NCBI GenBank assembly: GCA_035995185.1
Contig: DASYKT010000022.1
Location: 62,001 to 126,000 of the forward strand
Direction: 5' to 3'
Length of the DNA stretch: 64,000 nt
From: DASYKT01 sp035995185
GTDB taxonomy: Bacteria; Acidobacteriota; Blastocatellia; Pyrinomonadales; Pyrinomonadaceae
Shown: in pieces, positions 42,060 through 49,739 of the stretch
Position numbering within the stretch: position 1 is the stretch's first letter
How the letters are laid out: each line of letters begins with the position of its first letter
Program-made: the position numbers and the translations under genes
The notes under the pieces: generated by a model
What the model was told of the DNA's origin: nothing
Seen by the model: the letters and a program-made list of their open reading frames with translations, nothing else
Database searches by the model: none

Positions 42060-42260
42060 AGAAAATCGCCTAAATCCGCATAAGCTATAGACAGGACATC
42101 CGAAAACAACGCACCCGCTGGGGCATAGGCTTTTAGGAAAAACTGGAAAGCATGGACGGTGACATTGTCTATCTGAAGGGGATAAACAATGCTCGCGGAG
42201 TTTTATCGCGGAACTAAGTTCGAGTCTGAAAAACAAAATTAGATAAGAAGGAGTAATGAC
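42060..42260 (+). ncRNA. Conserved structured leader, copy 2
   Basis: The second copy of the cassette leader. Stem 1 is GCCTA/TAGGC at 42068-42072/42126-42130, against GCCTG/CAGGC in copy 1: the terminal G-C pair has become A-U by two changes. Hairpin 2 keeps its two helices (CATTGT/ACAATG at 42163-42168/42186-42191 and TATC/GATA at 42170-42173/42181-42184) while the 7-nt loop is entirely different (TGAAGGG versus AGCATAG). CGCG/CGCG at 42194-42197/42207-42210 is kept. AGAAGGAG lies before the ATG at 42261. Confidence 0.65.
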
Positions 42261-43262
42261 ATGAATAAAACCGTGGTAGAAATCAGAATTTTAGGACTTG
42301 CCATTTGTTACAAAAGAACGGGAGAGAACTGGAAAGTTTTGTTTCCATGGAATACCTGCCACAAGGTCCTCTTCAGTTACGGGCGTACCGGTATGGCGTC
42401 CCTCGGCGCTCAGCAAGCTCTGGGCATTCCCAACAACGTGGTAAAAATTGCGACAACGGATGCCCTGGTGCCTCGCTTTACACAAACGAAGGCCTTCAAG
42501 GATGAGGTGTTCAACCTTATCGATGATCCTTCGCGCGAGTACAACACTCATGAAAACGTGTTTCTGCGGGACGGCTGGGCTGAAAAAACAATGCTTCTCG
42601 AGATCGAGAACGCCTTTTTTTCCATTGAGGATTATGTCCAGATAAGAACCAGCGAGACGGTCGTTCGAAATGGTAAAGATGACCAGGAGAACCCTTTCCC
42701 CGGCCAGACGATCCAGTCTTTAATAGCCCACTCGCTTAAGGCCACGATCACTTTGGAAGATGGCGGCAGCCTGGCCGTCACACAATCGGCGGGGGGCGCT
42801 CCGGAAACGATCGCCCAGATCTCCGGCGGCGGGTATCATATGATCACTTTTGATAACGATTGTGAACAATTAAACCAGGGCCGTAATGACATGCTTCTCT
42901 ATTACGATAACGCGATCTGTGGCGGAACTCAGGCTCAACCCAGAGAAAATGAGCGATACTGGGTAGGATCAAACGCGGCACCGGCCAAAGGGTCGTCACG
43001 GGCCGCGTCACCGGCTGCACTGGATCCCGGAATAGAGCCTAACGGAATGGAGCATTACGAAATGGAGACTAACGGAGTAGAGCCCCGCGATCCGTCAGGT
43101 CTCAAGAAGACGTTCAGCAAGCGGTCATCTATTGCGGTAGCGTCCGTCGCTTCGAAAACTCCGATATTGCGGGTCCTCCCCTGGACCGGAGGAGCGACTT
43201 TATCTGAAGGTAAGCCTTGCATGCCCGTACAAGTGAAACCTGCGGGACCGAATTTCCCGTAA
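42261..43262 (+). CDS. Cassette protein A2, unknown family
   Basis: A 333-residue paralogue of the protein at 40792. It keeps VEIRILGLAICY (Cys16), GENWKVLFPWNTCH (Cys33, His34), IENAFFSIEDYVQI, LIAHSLKATITL, FDNDC, RYWVGS and the C-terminal GKPCM (Cys320) ending in FP. It differs by an insertion of about 45 residues before the C-terminal part (about 236-280) rich in Ala, Pro and Glu, with repeated NGMEHYEMETNGVEP. No signal peptide or TM segment. AGAAGGAG and ATG at 42261 give a clear start. Function unknown. Confidence 0.75.
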   Translation: MNKTVVEIRILGLAICYKRTGENWKVLFPWNTCHKVLFSYGRTGMASLGAQQALGIPNNVVKIATTDALVPRFTQTKAFKDEVFNLIDDPSREYNTHENVFLRDGWAEKTMLLEIENAFFSIEDYVQIRTSETVVRNGKDDQENPFPGQTIQSLIAHSLKATITLEDGGSLAVTQSAGGAPETIAQISGGGYHMITFDNDCEQLNQGRNDMLLYYDNAICGGTQAQPRENERYWVGSNAAPAKGSSRAASPAALDPGIEPNGMEHYEMETNGVEPRDPSGLKKTFSKRSSIAVASVASKTPILRVLPWTGGATLSEGKPCMPVQVKPAGPNFP

Positions 43263-43290
43263 ATTCAACTCTCGGGAAAGGCTTGATAAA

Positions 43291-43325
43291 AAAAGAAGGG
43301 TAATCTTTCGAGATTACCCTTTTAA
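43291..43325. terminator. UUCG-capped hairpin, cassette copy 2
   Basis: The same 11-bp stem and TTCG loop as copy 1 (43296-43321), flanked by A and T runs on both sides, so it should end transcription in both directions. The AT-rich hairpin follows near 43360-43388. Confidence 0.85.
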
Positions 43326-43393
43326 AGTTTGCAGGGGATTGTCTTGTCTAGAGGAGGAAAATAAAAACTCGCGATTTTATTTTCTTTTACTAC

Positions 43394-43615
43394 TTAAGCG
43401 CCATGCGGTTCCGGCTGCTTTTCGTTGAATAGCTGACGGATAGCGCTTGCTGTCTCTTCGCGTCTCTTCTGCTGAAACTCCGTGACCCAATTGGTAACAG
43501 TGGTTACCATCTCATGCGCCACGATTTTCGAAGATTTCTGTTTAACTTTTTTTACAGGTTTCTTAGTGGGTATGTCTTCCCGCTTTATCACCTTGATTTT
43601 ATTACTCTTAGTCAT
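43394..43615 (-). CDS. Small convergent cassette gene, intact copy 2
   Basis: A 73-residue protein. The basic N-terminus (MTKSNKIKVIKREDI, then KKPVKKVKQKSSK) is followed by an amphipathic helical part (VAHEMVTTVTNWVTEFQQ, then KRREETASAIRQLF) that could form a coiled coil. AGAGGTGAG lies at the correct distance before the ATG at 43615, supporting a real gene. It is convergent with cassette gene A2 and shares its bidirectional terminator. The charge suggests nucleic-acid or partner-protein binding; no family recognised. Confidence 0.65.
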   Translation of the reverse strand: MTKSNKIKVIKREDIPTKKPVKKVKQKSSKIVAHEMVTTVTNWVTEFQQKRREETASAIRQLFNEKQPEPHGA

Positions 43616-43936
43616 GATTGCTCACCTCTTGTATAAATCGTCTAACCTTATGAATCCGGTATAATTACAAAACCGCTGATTATTAATTAAGCAAATTCGA
43701 TACCAGTCATTCAGACGACTGAATATCTTTATTTTGCGGTTCGCATTTTGCCAAAGAAGAAGTAAGTTTATTGCAACTTGCTAATCTATTTAACGCTACT
43801 GCCTACCGTTTTGTTCCAAAAATATTCTGCTCTATCAAATATCTGCCTTTATTTAAGGCATTTAGCGTAAGAACGCTGGGATCTATAAGAACTTGCATCA
43901 AATTTGGCACGTCCGTTGCACTCTGTATTTACTAAG

Positions 43937-44755
43937 ATGCACTGGACCGACCTTTTGATCATTTATCTTTCATGCGGCGCCCCATTCGGGGTCTATTTTT
44001 TTCTCCAAAACCGCAAAAAGTATGATTTAAGCAGGCTTTTGCTCAGTTCCGGTGCCGCCGGGCTGTTTTGGATAGCTTATGCCTACTTACTATGGCGTAA
44101 AAACATTGCGAAAAGGTTAACCGGAAGAGAAATTTCTTCGAAAAACCCGGAAATTTCTTTACTCGAGCAGCAAATTTCGATGCTGCAGGAGCAAATTCTC
44201 CAGGCTTTTATCGAACTGAACGCTAAAACTCCATTAAAACCGGGCTTTTTTGCTTTTCGCGACGTTTTAGAGCGCTATTCAGGGTTAACCCTCGCTACAC
44301 GAGCCGAAGAAACCATAGCGGGCGAAAGTGACTTTGAAGTTTTTCGTATCGCCGGACGGAAAAAGAAGGAATTACCTTTAGCGGGAAAATGCCTTGCCAG
44401 AAAAAACAGTATGCGCCTAAAGTCTCACCAATGCAATGCTCGTGAAGATTTTCTCAAACTCCTTGCAAAACTCGGTGAGCATCCCGTTCAGTTAACGGGA
44501 AACGGGAAAGCGCCAAATATTTCCTTATTCAATGATCTGATTTTGGAACTTTTTGAATTGATAGACGTCAGTACATTACCAAGAGTTCGGGATGTTTTTG
44601 ACGACAAGCGAAACCCGATTTTTGAGAACTCGGAAAATGGCTTTGAGACATCGGAGGTAATACAATGTCAGCCGCCGCAAGCAGTACAGTCAACCGGACC
44701 AAAGATCCAACCGCCAATACCGGCGAGAGCGCTGGTGAGATCCAGCGCAGAATAA
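43937..44755 (+). CDS. Membrane-anchored protein of unknown function
   Basis: A 272-residue protein with two N-terminal membrane segments (LLIIYLSCGAPFGVYFFL and LLSSGAAGLFWIAYAYLLW), then a cytoplasmic region that starts with a coiled coil (EISLLEQQISMLQEQILQAF). No enzyme motif or family seen. The start is uncertain: ATG 43937 or TTG 43904, neither with a good ribosome site. Its last 91 nt overlap the next gene in another frame. It lies just after the duplicated cassette and might belong with it. Confidence 0.6.
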   Translation: MHWTDLLIIYLSCGAPFGVYFFLQNRKKYDLSRLLLSSGAAGLFWIAYAYLLWRKNIAKRLTGREISSKNPEISLLEQQISMLQEQILQAFIELNAKTPLKPGFFAFRDVLERYSGLTLATRAEETIAGESDFEVFRIAGRKKKELPLAGKCLARKNSMRLKSHQCNAREDFLKLLAKLGEHPVQLTGNGKAPNISLFNDLILELFELIDVSTLPRVRDVFDDKRNPIFENSENGFETSEVIQCQPPQAVQSTGPKIQPPIPARALVRSSAE

Positions 44756-45336
44756 ATTTTCTGCTCGCCGAAAACGCGGAGTATGAACGCCGCGCCGCCC
44801 TTTACCGCACCGCACAGGAAAAGACCGAGTCTCTCTCAATGTATCGACCGCAGACAACAGCCGAGGCTTACCGCATGCTGGGAATGCTTCTCGGTGCATT
44901 TGCGCCGGCTGCGTATTTTGCGCGTTTTGACGGCTTCGGATTAGGCCCGTGGACCAACCACGGCAATCCGGTCCTCTTTTTCCTTCTGCTTTTTATGAAC
45001 GCCGTCTGCATCGTGGTCGGTTTGAATATGGGCAAGGTCGTAGGCCGTAAGATGGAAAAATTATCACGCTCTTCCTGGAGCAAGATGCTTTTGTTTTCGC
45101 TCTTAATGGCGCTCTTTTGGGCGGCGGTAACCGGTTACGCGGGCGGCGCGATCGTTTTTGTGGTCGGCGGTTTTTTCGGGGTAGGCTTTGCCCTGCCGGT
45201 GGCGCTGGCGGCTTTCCCGGCCTTTGCGGTCATACACCGCTTAATGGAGCGCGGGCATCTGGTAGAGAAAAAGCACCTGCTGCCGATCGCCTATGGCATT
45301 TCCCTGACGATCAGCGCGTTTATTCTCGGTTTTTAG
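44665..45336 (+). CDS. Polytopic membrane protein of unknown function
   Basis: A 223-residue protein. The N-terminal 75 residues are polar with a short coiled coil (EIQRRINFLLAENAEYERRA). About four membrane segments follow (near 73-90, 103-122, 139-180, 205-222). The start is supported by CGGAGG seven bases before the ATG. The long overlap with the upstream gene points to coupled translation, so the two products may form a complex. The fourth segment is rich in Gly and Ala (GYAGGAIVFVVGGFFGVGFA). No family recognised. Confidence 0.65.
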   Translation: MSAAASSTVNRTKDPTANTGESAGEIQRRINFLLAENAEYERRAALYRTAQEKTESLSMYRPQTTAEAYRMLGMLLGAFAPAAYFARFDGFGLGPWTNHGNPVLFFLLLFMNAVCIVVGLNMGKVVGRKMEKLSRSSWSKMLLFSLLMALFWAAVTGYAGGAIVFVVGGFFGVGFALPVALAAFPAFAVIHRLMERGHLVEKKHLLPIAYGISLTISAFILGF

Positions 45337-45337
45337 T

Positions 45338-45442
45338 ATGGAGCGCGGGAATCCCTGCCCGCATAAAACCTGACGGCGAGACGCCGTCAGGACAGCCGCC
45401 GGGACGGCGGCGCTACAGCGGGCAGGGATTCCTGCGCTCTAT
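45338..45442. repeat. Nested triple palindrome (cruciform-like)
   Basis: An outer inverted repeat of about 26 bp with two G-T type mismatches (45338-45362 with 45418-45442) encloses two perfect hairpins: CCTGACGGCG-AGA-CGCCGTCAGG (45369-45391) and CCGCCG-GGA-CGGCGG (45396-45410). The core GGAGCGCGGGAATCCCTGCC is related to 15712 and 46254. No coding sequence. Confidence 0.85.
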
Positions 45443-45493
45443 GAAAACTTTTCCATTGACATCAAATCCCTCAAAATTATAGCCTTAGCAGAG

Positions 45494-46177
45494 ATGAAGA
45501 TAATCGTTTGCCTCATGTTTCTTCTGTTGTTTGCCGCGCCCGCACTCACGCCGGCGCAGGCCATCTCCGAGTTTCAGGAGTGGAATGAAATCCAGATCAT
45601 CTATCCTCTCCTGCAGGGCAAGGATCAAAAGGGCAAGACGGTCGACCGCATCACGGCTACCTTTAGCGGTATTTTTCGTTTGGGGCAAAAAAATCTCGGG
45701 GAGTTTGTCGATAACCGTGCCGGTCTTACGCTCGATTTTCGCGTCAATAAATTCGTTCATCTTTACGGGATATACCAATACAAGAACGACGAAGCTCTTC
45801 CCGGGCCTCGCAGTTACGAACAGCGCCTGAGCGCGGCGCTCGGGCTGGAGCGGACCTGGAAAAAGTTTTCCTTTAAAGAACGCAATATGTACGAGCGTTC
45901 GTTTCGCGTGAACCGCACCGATTCCAATCGCTATCGCCAGCGATTTCAGGTCAGCTACTCGCTCACTAAAAAAGGCAAGGAACTCTTCGCGCCTTACGTT
46001 TCCGAAGAAGGCTACTGGGATCTCGACGCGCACAATTGGCCGCGGAACGAGTTTTATGTCGGCATCACCAAAAAATTCACCAAACATTTCTCCGCCGATT
46101 TCTTCTATATCAGGTTGGATGTTCTTCCCGTCAACGCCAACGGCATAGGCACTACGCTCAAATTCAAGATAAAATAG
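45494..46177 (+). CDS. DUF2490-family outer-membrane beta-barrel-like protein
   Basis: A 227-residue secreted protein. The signal peptide is MKIIVCLMFLLLFAAPALT, cleaved near PAQA. The mature part begins EFQEWNEIQIIYPL, the typical start of DUF2490. It continues with alternating strands (ITATFSGIFRLGQ, GLTLDFRVNKFVHLYGIYQ) and the family's ERNMYERSFRVNRTDSNRYRQRF block. It ends in a beta-strand with aromatic/basic residues (TTLKFKIK), fitting outer-membrane insertion. Function of the family is unknown. It lies between two large palindromic repeat blocks. Confidence 0.8.
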   Translation: MKIIVCLMFLLLFAAPALTPAQAISEFQEWNEIQIIYPLLQGKDQKGKTVDRITATFSGIFRLGQKNLGEFVDNRAGLTLDFRVNKFVHLYGIYQYKNDEALPGPRSYEQRLSAALGLERTWKKFSFKERNMYERSFRVNRTDSNRYRQRFQVSYSLTKKGKELFAPYVSEEGYWDLDAHNWPRNEFYVGITKKFTKHFSADFFYIRLDVLPVNANGIGTTLKFKIK

Positions 46178-46193
46178 CGCTGCTGATCTGAGT

Positions 46194-46280
46194 GGTAGCG
46201 CCGGCGTCTCGCCGGCTGTCGTGTGGGCGTCCCGCCCACGCTCCGGTTAACAGAAAGCGGCAGGGATGCCCGCGCTCCAT
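46194..46280. repeat. Cluster of GC-rich hairpins before a kinase gene
   Basis: Hairpins GCCGGCG-TCT-CGCCGGC (46200-46216) and GTGGGCG-TCC-CGCCCAC (46223-46239) are followed by a GCGG/CAGGGATGCCCGC half-element (46257-46274). The last unit ends in GCTCCAT, touching the start codon of the kinase gene. Confidence 0.75.
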
Positions 46281-48050
46281 ATGATTCTGGTTATTTTGCT
46301 ACTGTGCCTGTTCTTGCAAGTAACGCTCGGCTTTTATATCTTTGCCGCTGCGCCGCGTATGCGCGCGCACCAGACGTTTGCGGCATTCATCGCCTGTCTC
46401 GCGCTCTGGACGGTCAAAGACATTATTTTCTGGGAATTTCTCTCCACCGATAGTTTTGCTTTTTGGTGGGCCGGCGCAAGTTTTACTCTCTCGCTCGCGC
46501 TGCAGTTTTTTCTGATGGTCTTTGCCTGGGTCTTTCCGGAAAATTTGCGCACGCCGCGCAAAAAAGCCGCCGTGATATTCGCGCCCGCGCTGGTTTTGAT
46601 CCCCGCGACATTTGCCGGGATGCTCTGGTACCGCGTGGGTTTGGAAAACGGCAAATTCATCATCGAACCGGCGCCGCTGGCCTACGCTTTTGTTGTTTAT
46701 GTCTACGCGATATTTGTCTATGGCGCTTACATTCTTTATCAAAAATACCGGAAATATCGCGGCACGCAGCAAGGGCAGCAGCTCGGAGCCGTAATGTGGG
46801 GCGTGGGGCTGACCGCCGTGCTGATGACCACCGCCAACATCGCGCTTCCCTGGTTCGGGCTATATTACCTGCTGCCGCTGAGTTCGATCTTTGCGCTGCC
46901 CGGCGCGCTGGTTTTTGCTTTCGCTATCTCTAACTTCAAACTCTTTTCCTTTCAAACCGCGCTCGACGAATTCCGGCTTTTTCCCATCGCGTACAAGGTC
47001 GCGCTGAGCATCGCCGTCGTCGCGGTCCTGAGTTTTGCCATCTTTCAGATCCCGATCGTGATCTGGGCTTTTCAGGACGGGATGAATTACGAAGCGTGGC
47101 GGAAATATCTCACCTTTAGTTTGATCACGGCGCTGGTGCCCAATTTGATCCTGGTGCTGTTGATCGTGCGCAGCATTTCGCGGCCGCTGAGGCGCATCAC
47201 GCTCGCGGCCGTAGCGGTGACCGAAGGCGATTACGGCACGCAGGTTTCGGAAAACAGCAACGACGAGATCGGTATCCTCGCGCGCTCGTTCAACGAAATG
47301 AGCCGCAAGATGGCGGCCGACATCGAGCAGCTGCAAAAATTAAACGAGCAGCTTATCCGCACCGAAAAACTCGCCGCCATGGGAACGCTTTCCGCCGGCG
47401 TCGCGCACGAAGTAAATAACCCGCTCGCGTCCATTTCTTCGCTCATCCAGATAATGCAGTCGAAAGCCAACCTGGACGGCGAGACGCGCGACCGGCTCGG
47501 GCTGATCTCTACCCAGATCTCGCGCATATCTCAGGTCACGCGCGATATGATGGATTTTGCCCGCACCAACCCGCTTCCGGGAATAGCCGTCAGATCGGCC
47601 GCCAATATCAACGAACTTATCGAAGCGGGCCTACGCCTTGCGGCCTTCGACAAAGCGTTTCAAAAACTGCATATCTTCAAAGACCTCGACGCATCTTTGC
47701 CCCGGATTCATGCCGATCCCGATCAGCTGCAGCAGGTTTTTCTTAATCTCTTTTTAAATGCCCGCGACGCGATGCCCGAGGGCGGCGAGCTAAAAATTAC
47801 GACATCTTATCCCAGTGAAAACGGCCATCTGAGCATCGAGATATCCGACACCGGCACCGGTATCGATCCCAAACACGTCAAGCAGGTCTTCGACCCCTTT
47901 TTCACCACCAAACCGGCCGGCCAAGGCACCGGGCTGGGGCTGGCCGTTTGCTACGGCATCGTCACCGCGCACGGCGGAAAGATCGAAGCATTACCCGTCG
48001 ATACCGGCGGCACAATGTTTTCAATTACCTTGCCTGTTAATGAAAGTTAA
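46281..48050 (+). CDS. Orphan sensor histidine kinase (7TM-like, HAMP)
   Basis: A 589-residue membrane kinase. Residues 1-240 contain about seven hydrophobic segments, like the N-terminal 7TM sensory module of histidine kinases. A further segment pair lies near 250-310, then HAMP (RSISRPLRRITLAAVAVTEGDYG). HisKA follows with the His motif GVAHEVNNPLASISS, and the ATPase domain with NLFLNARDAMPEGG, DTGTGIDPKHV and GTGLGLAVCYG. The ATG at 46281 is chosen; one five codons earlier lies inside a palindromic repeat. No response regulator is nearby, so its partner is elsewhere. The ligand is unknown. Confidence 0.9.
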   Translation: MILVILLLCLFLQVTLGFYIFAAAPRMRAHQTFAAFIACLALWTVKDIIFWEFLSTDSFAFWWAGASFTLSLALQFFLMVFAWVFPENLRTPRKKAAVIFAPALVLIPATFAGMLWYRVGLENGKFIIEPAPLAYAFVVYVYAIFVYGAYILYQKYRKYRGTQQGQQLGAVMWGVGLTAVLMTTANIALPWFGLYYLLPLSSIFALPGALVFAFAISNFKLFSFQTALDEFRLFPIAYKVALSIAVVAVLSFAIFQIPIVIWAFQDGMNYEAWRKYLTFSLITALVPNLILVLLIVRSISRPLRRITLAAVAVTEGDYGTQVSENSNDEIGILARSFNEMSRKMAADIEQLQKLNEQLIRTEKLAAMGTLSAGVAHEVNNPLASISSLIQIMQSKANLDGETRDRLGLISTQISRISQVTRDMMDFARTNPLPGIAVRSAANINELIEAGLRLAAFDKAFQKLHIFKDLDASLPRIHADPDQLQQVFLNLFLNARDAMPEGGELKITTSYPSENGHLSIEISDTGTGIDPKHVKQVFDPFFTTKPAGQGTGLGLAVCYGIVTAHGGKIEALPVDTGGTMFSITLPVNES

Positions 48051-48165
48051 TGCGCCTGACAAAACCGAAGCGCAAGTGGGCGAGAAAGCAGGATGGTTGC
48101 GAGCCATGGGGCGAGTCGAAGGAGCGCCTAAGGCGCCACCGGTTTTTCCGAAGGCGGTGAACGCT

Positions 48166-48606
48166 TCAGGAGAGTTCCTCGGCCAGCGCGACGATGATGC
48201 CCGCAGGGCCTCGCATGTAGCAAAGCCTGTACTGGTCCTCGTACTGGGCCACCTCGCCGATGAGTTCGGCGCCGCTGGCACGCAGGCGAGCGACGGTGTC
48301 GTCGACGCTTTCGACTGTAAACATAACGCTGCGGAGGCCCAGCGCGTTAGGCGGTGCGATCGCCGGTTCGATCTCGACTAGTTTTGGATTGTGAAACTTC
48401 GTCAGCTCAAGCTTCCCATGCCCATCCGGGGTCCGCATCATAACGATGTCGACTTTAATACCTTCGATCCCGTTGATACGGTCCGCCCACGGGCCCTCGA
48501 TCGGCCCCTCGCCTTCTTTCGTCATGCCGAGCTCGGTGAAAAAAGCGACGGCGGCGGCAAGGTCGTCAACAACGACGCTGACGTGGTCTAATCTTTTGAT
48601 CGTCAT
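48166..48606 (-). CDS. VOC-family (glyoxalase-fold) protein
   Basis: A 146-residue single protein of the vicinal-oxygen-chelate fold with two beta-alpha-beta-beta-beta modules: RLDHVSVVVDDLAAAVAFFTELGM (metal-ligand His8) and LRSVMFTVESVDDTVARLRASGAELIGEV. GKLELTKF carries a likely ligand Glu, and CYMRGPAGIIVALAEEL is the usual end with Glu. It may act in lyase, dioxygenase or resistance-type reactions; the substrate cannot be assigned. Its codons look more GC-rich than neighbours, which may mean recent acquisition. Confidence 0.85.
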   Translation of the reverse strand: MTIKRLDHVSVVVDDLAAAVAFFTELGMTKEGEGPIEGPWADRINGIEGIKVDIVMMRTPDGHGKLELTKFHNPKLVEIEPAIAPPNALGLRSVMFTVESVDDTVARLRASGAELIGEVAQYEDQYRLCYMRGPAGIIVALAEELS

Positions 48607-48633
48607 GTCCTTAGTATAGCAAAGGCCCTTTTA

Positions 48634-48837
48634 CTACTCTTCATATTCCAAAATATCTCCAGGCTGACATTCTAAAGCTCGACAGATCGCCTCCAATGTT
48701 GATAGCCGAATTGCTTTCGCTTTGCCATTCTTCAACACGGAGATATTAGCCATCGTAATGCCGACTTTGTCGGCGAGCTCCGTAACGCTCATTTTCCTTT
48801 TCGCCAACATGACGTCGATATTAATGATGATTGCCAT
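48634..48837 (-). CDS. Cro/C1-type HTH regulator (YozG-like)
   Basis: A 67-residue stand-alone helix-turn-helix protein: MLAKRKMSVTELADKVGITMANISVLKNGKAKAIRLSTLEAICRAL, ending CQPGDILEYEE, which is the compact XRE form known as YozG. It starts 6 nt after the DUF2975 gene on the same strand. This two-gene arrangement (DUF2975 membrane protein plus YozG-type regulator) is common; the regulator probably controls the pair, perhaps with the membrane protein as sensor or antagonist. That role is inference. Confidence 0.9.
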   Translation of the reverse strand: MAIIINIDVMLAKRKMSVTELADKVGITMANISVLKNGKAKAIRLSTLEAICRALECQPGDILEYEE

Positions 48838-48843
48838 GCGTCT

Positions 48844-49326
48844 TTAGACAGTCAGATCGTTCTCGGATTTTATATCCACGGCATTTTGTAAGATCCGCTC
48901 AAACACTGCGGCGGCTGTGCCGATGACGGCACACATCAAAATAACGAAGACACCCATCATTACTCCACCGGCAATATCATCCGTCCCGCGTATGAATATA
49001 AATATGTAACCTTCAGCCCCGAGAATAAAGATCGCCGTAGTTAATGCGCAGTACTTTATGATCCGCAAAGCCCGCACTGAACGCTGGAAAAAGATCTCAT
49101 TTCGCCTGGCATACCCTAATATCTTGAATCCCTGGTAAAGACCGACAAAAAATGGGACGAAGGCGACGTATATATACGCCAAAAACGGATCCTTGAAATA
49201 TATCTCAAATTGCGTGGCGTGCACGTTCCTGCCCTCGACCTGGGGTAACCAAAGCAAAAAGGCAAGAACGCCTGCGCCGAGAAGTAAGATTACTATCTGA
49301 AGGAAGATTGTTGAGCCACGTTTCAT
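48844..49326 (-). CDS. DUF2975 membrane protein
   Basis: A 160-residue protein with four hydrophobic segments (about 10-27, 47-65, 92-112, 120-142), the layout of DUF2975. Family-like features are the PFLAYIYVAFVPFFVGLYQGFKIL segment and the loop before the third helix. Known only as the membrane partner of a small XRE regulator encoded directly downstream. Expression is probably autoregulated by that regulator. Confidence 0.8.
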   Translation of the reverse strand: MKRGSTIFLQIVILLLGAGVLAFLLWLPQVEGRNVHATQFEIYFKDPFLAYIYVAFVPFFVGLYQGFKILGYARRNEIFFQRSVRALRIIKYCALTTAIFILGAEGYIFIFIRGTDDIAGGVMMGVFVILMCAVIGTAAAVFERILQNAVDIKSENDLTV

Positions 49327-49470
49327 AGTTGATCTCTGTTGATGATTTATATTGCGATGCTACATCCGGATTTATCGTTTGTCAATATATTTTTATCGTT
49401 ATTTGCTTACTGCGGGGGTACGACCGACACACGGGGCCGCCTGTTAACGAAAGATCGGAATAGCTCATCA

Positions 49471-49576
49471 GAGCGAGCGCAAGCAACCCTTCCCGACCTG
49501 AGAGGTGTTTGGCTTGAAAGGTAAATATAGGATCTAAATAAATTTGCAGTCCGGAAGGGTTGCTTTGCGCCCGCTC
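49471..49576. repeat. Inverted repeat with 23-bp arms
   Basis: The left arm 49471-49493 (GAGCGAGCGCAAGCAACCC then TTCC) and the right arm 49553-49576 (its complement with two differences and one extra base) enclose about 60 bp. The rest of 49327-49739 shows no gene. Confidence 0.7.
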
Positions 49577-49739
49577 TTAAAATGTATTGAACAAAACGGA
49601 CATTCATATATAACCTCGCCTGCAGGCCGTCTCCGGGATCGCCCGCATTATTCTCTCTATCCTTGACACTAGCCGTATTTCGTAGCAATTTAAAAACGCA
49701 CTCCAACTTTTTATTTCTAAAACTAAGGGGATCGTATAG

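Noticed and set aside
42000..42236. Extended minus-strand reading frame upstream of the degenerate small cassette gene
   Set aside because: It starts at a TTG without ribosome site and runs antisense through the conserved leader; the intact copy has a different N-terminus, so this part is unlikely to be translated.
40600..42260. Assignment of the cassette leader to a known riboswitch class
   Set aside because: Short matches to parts of glutamine-type and cyclic-di-GMP motifs were considered, but the order and spacing of conserved blocks do not fit.
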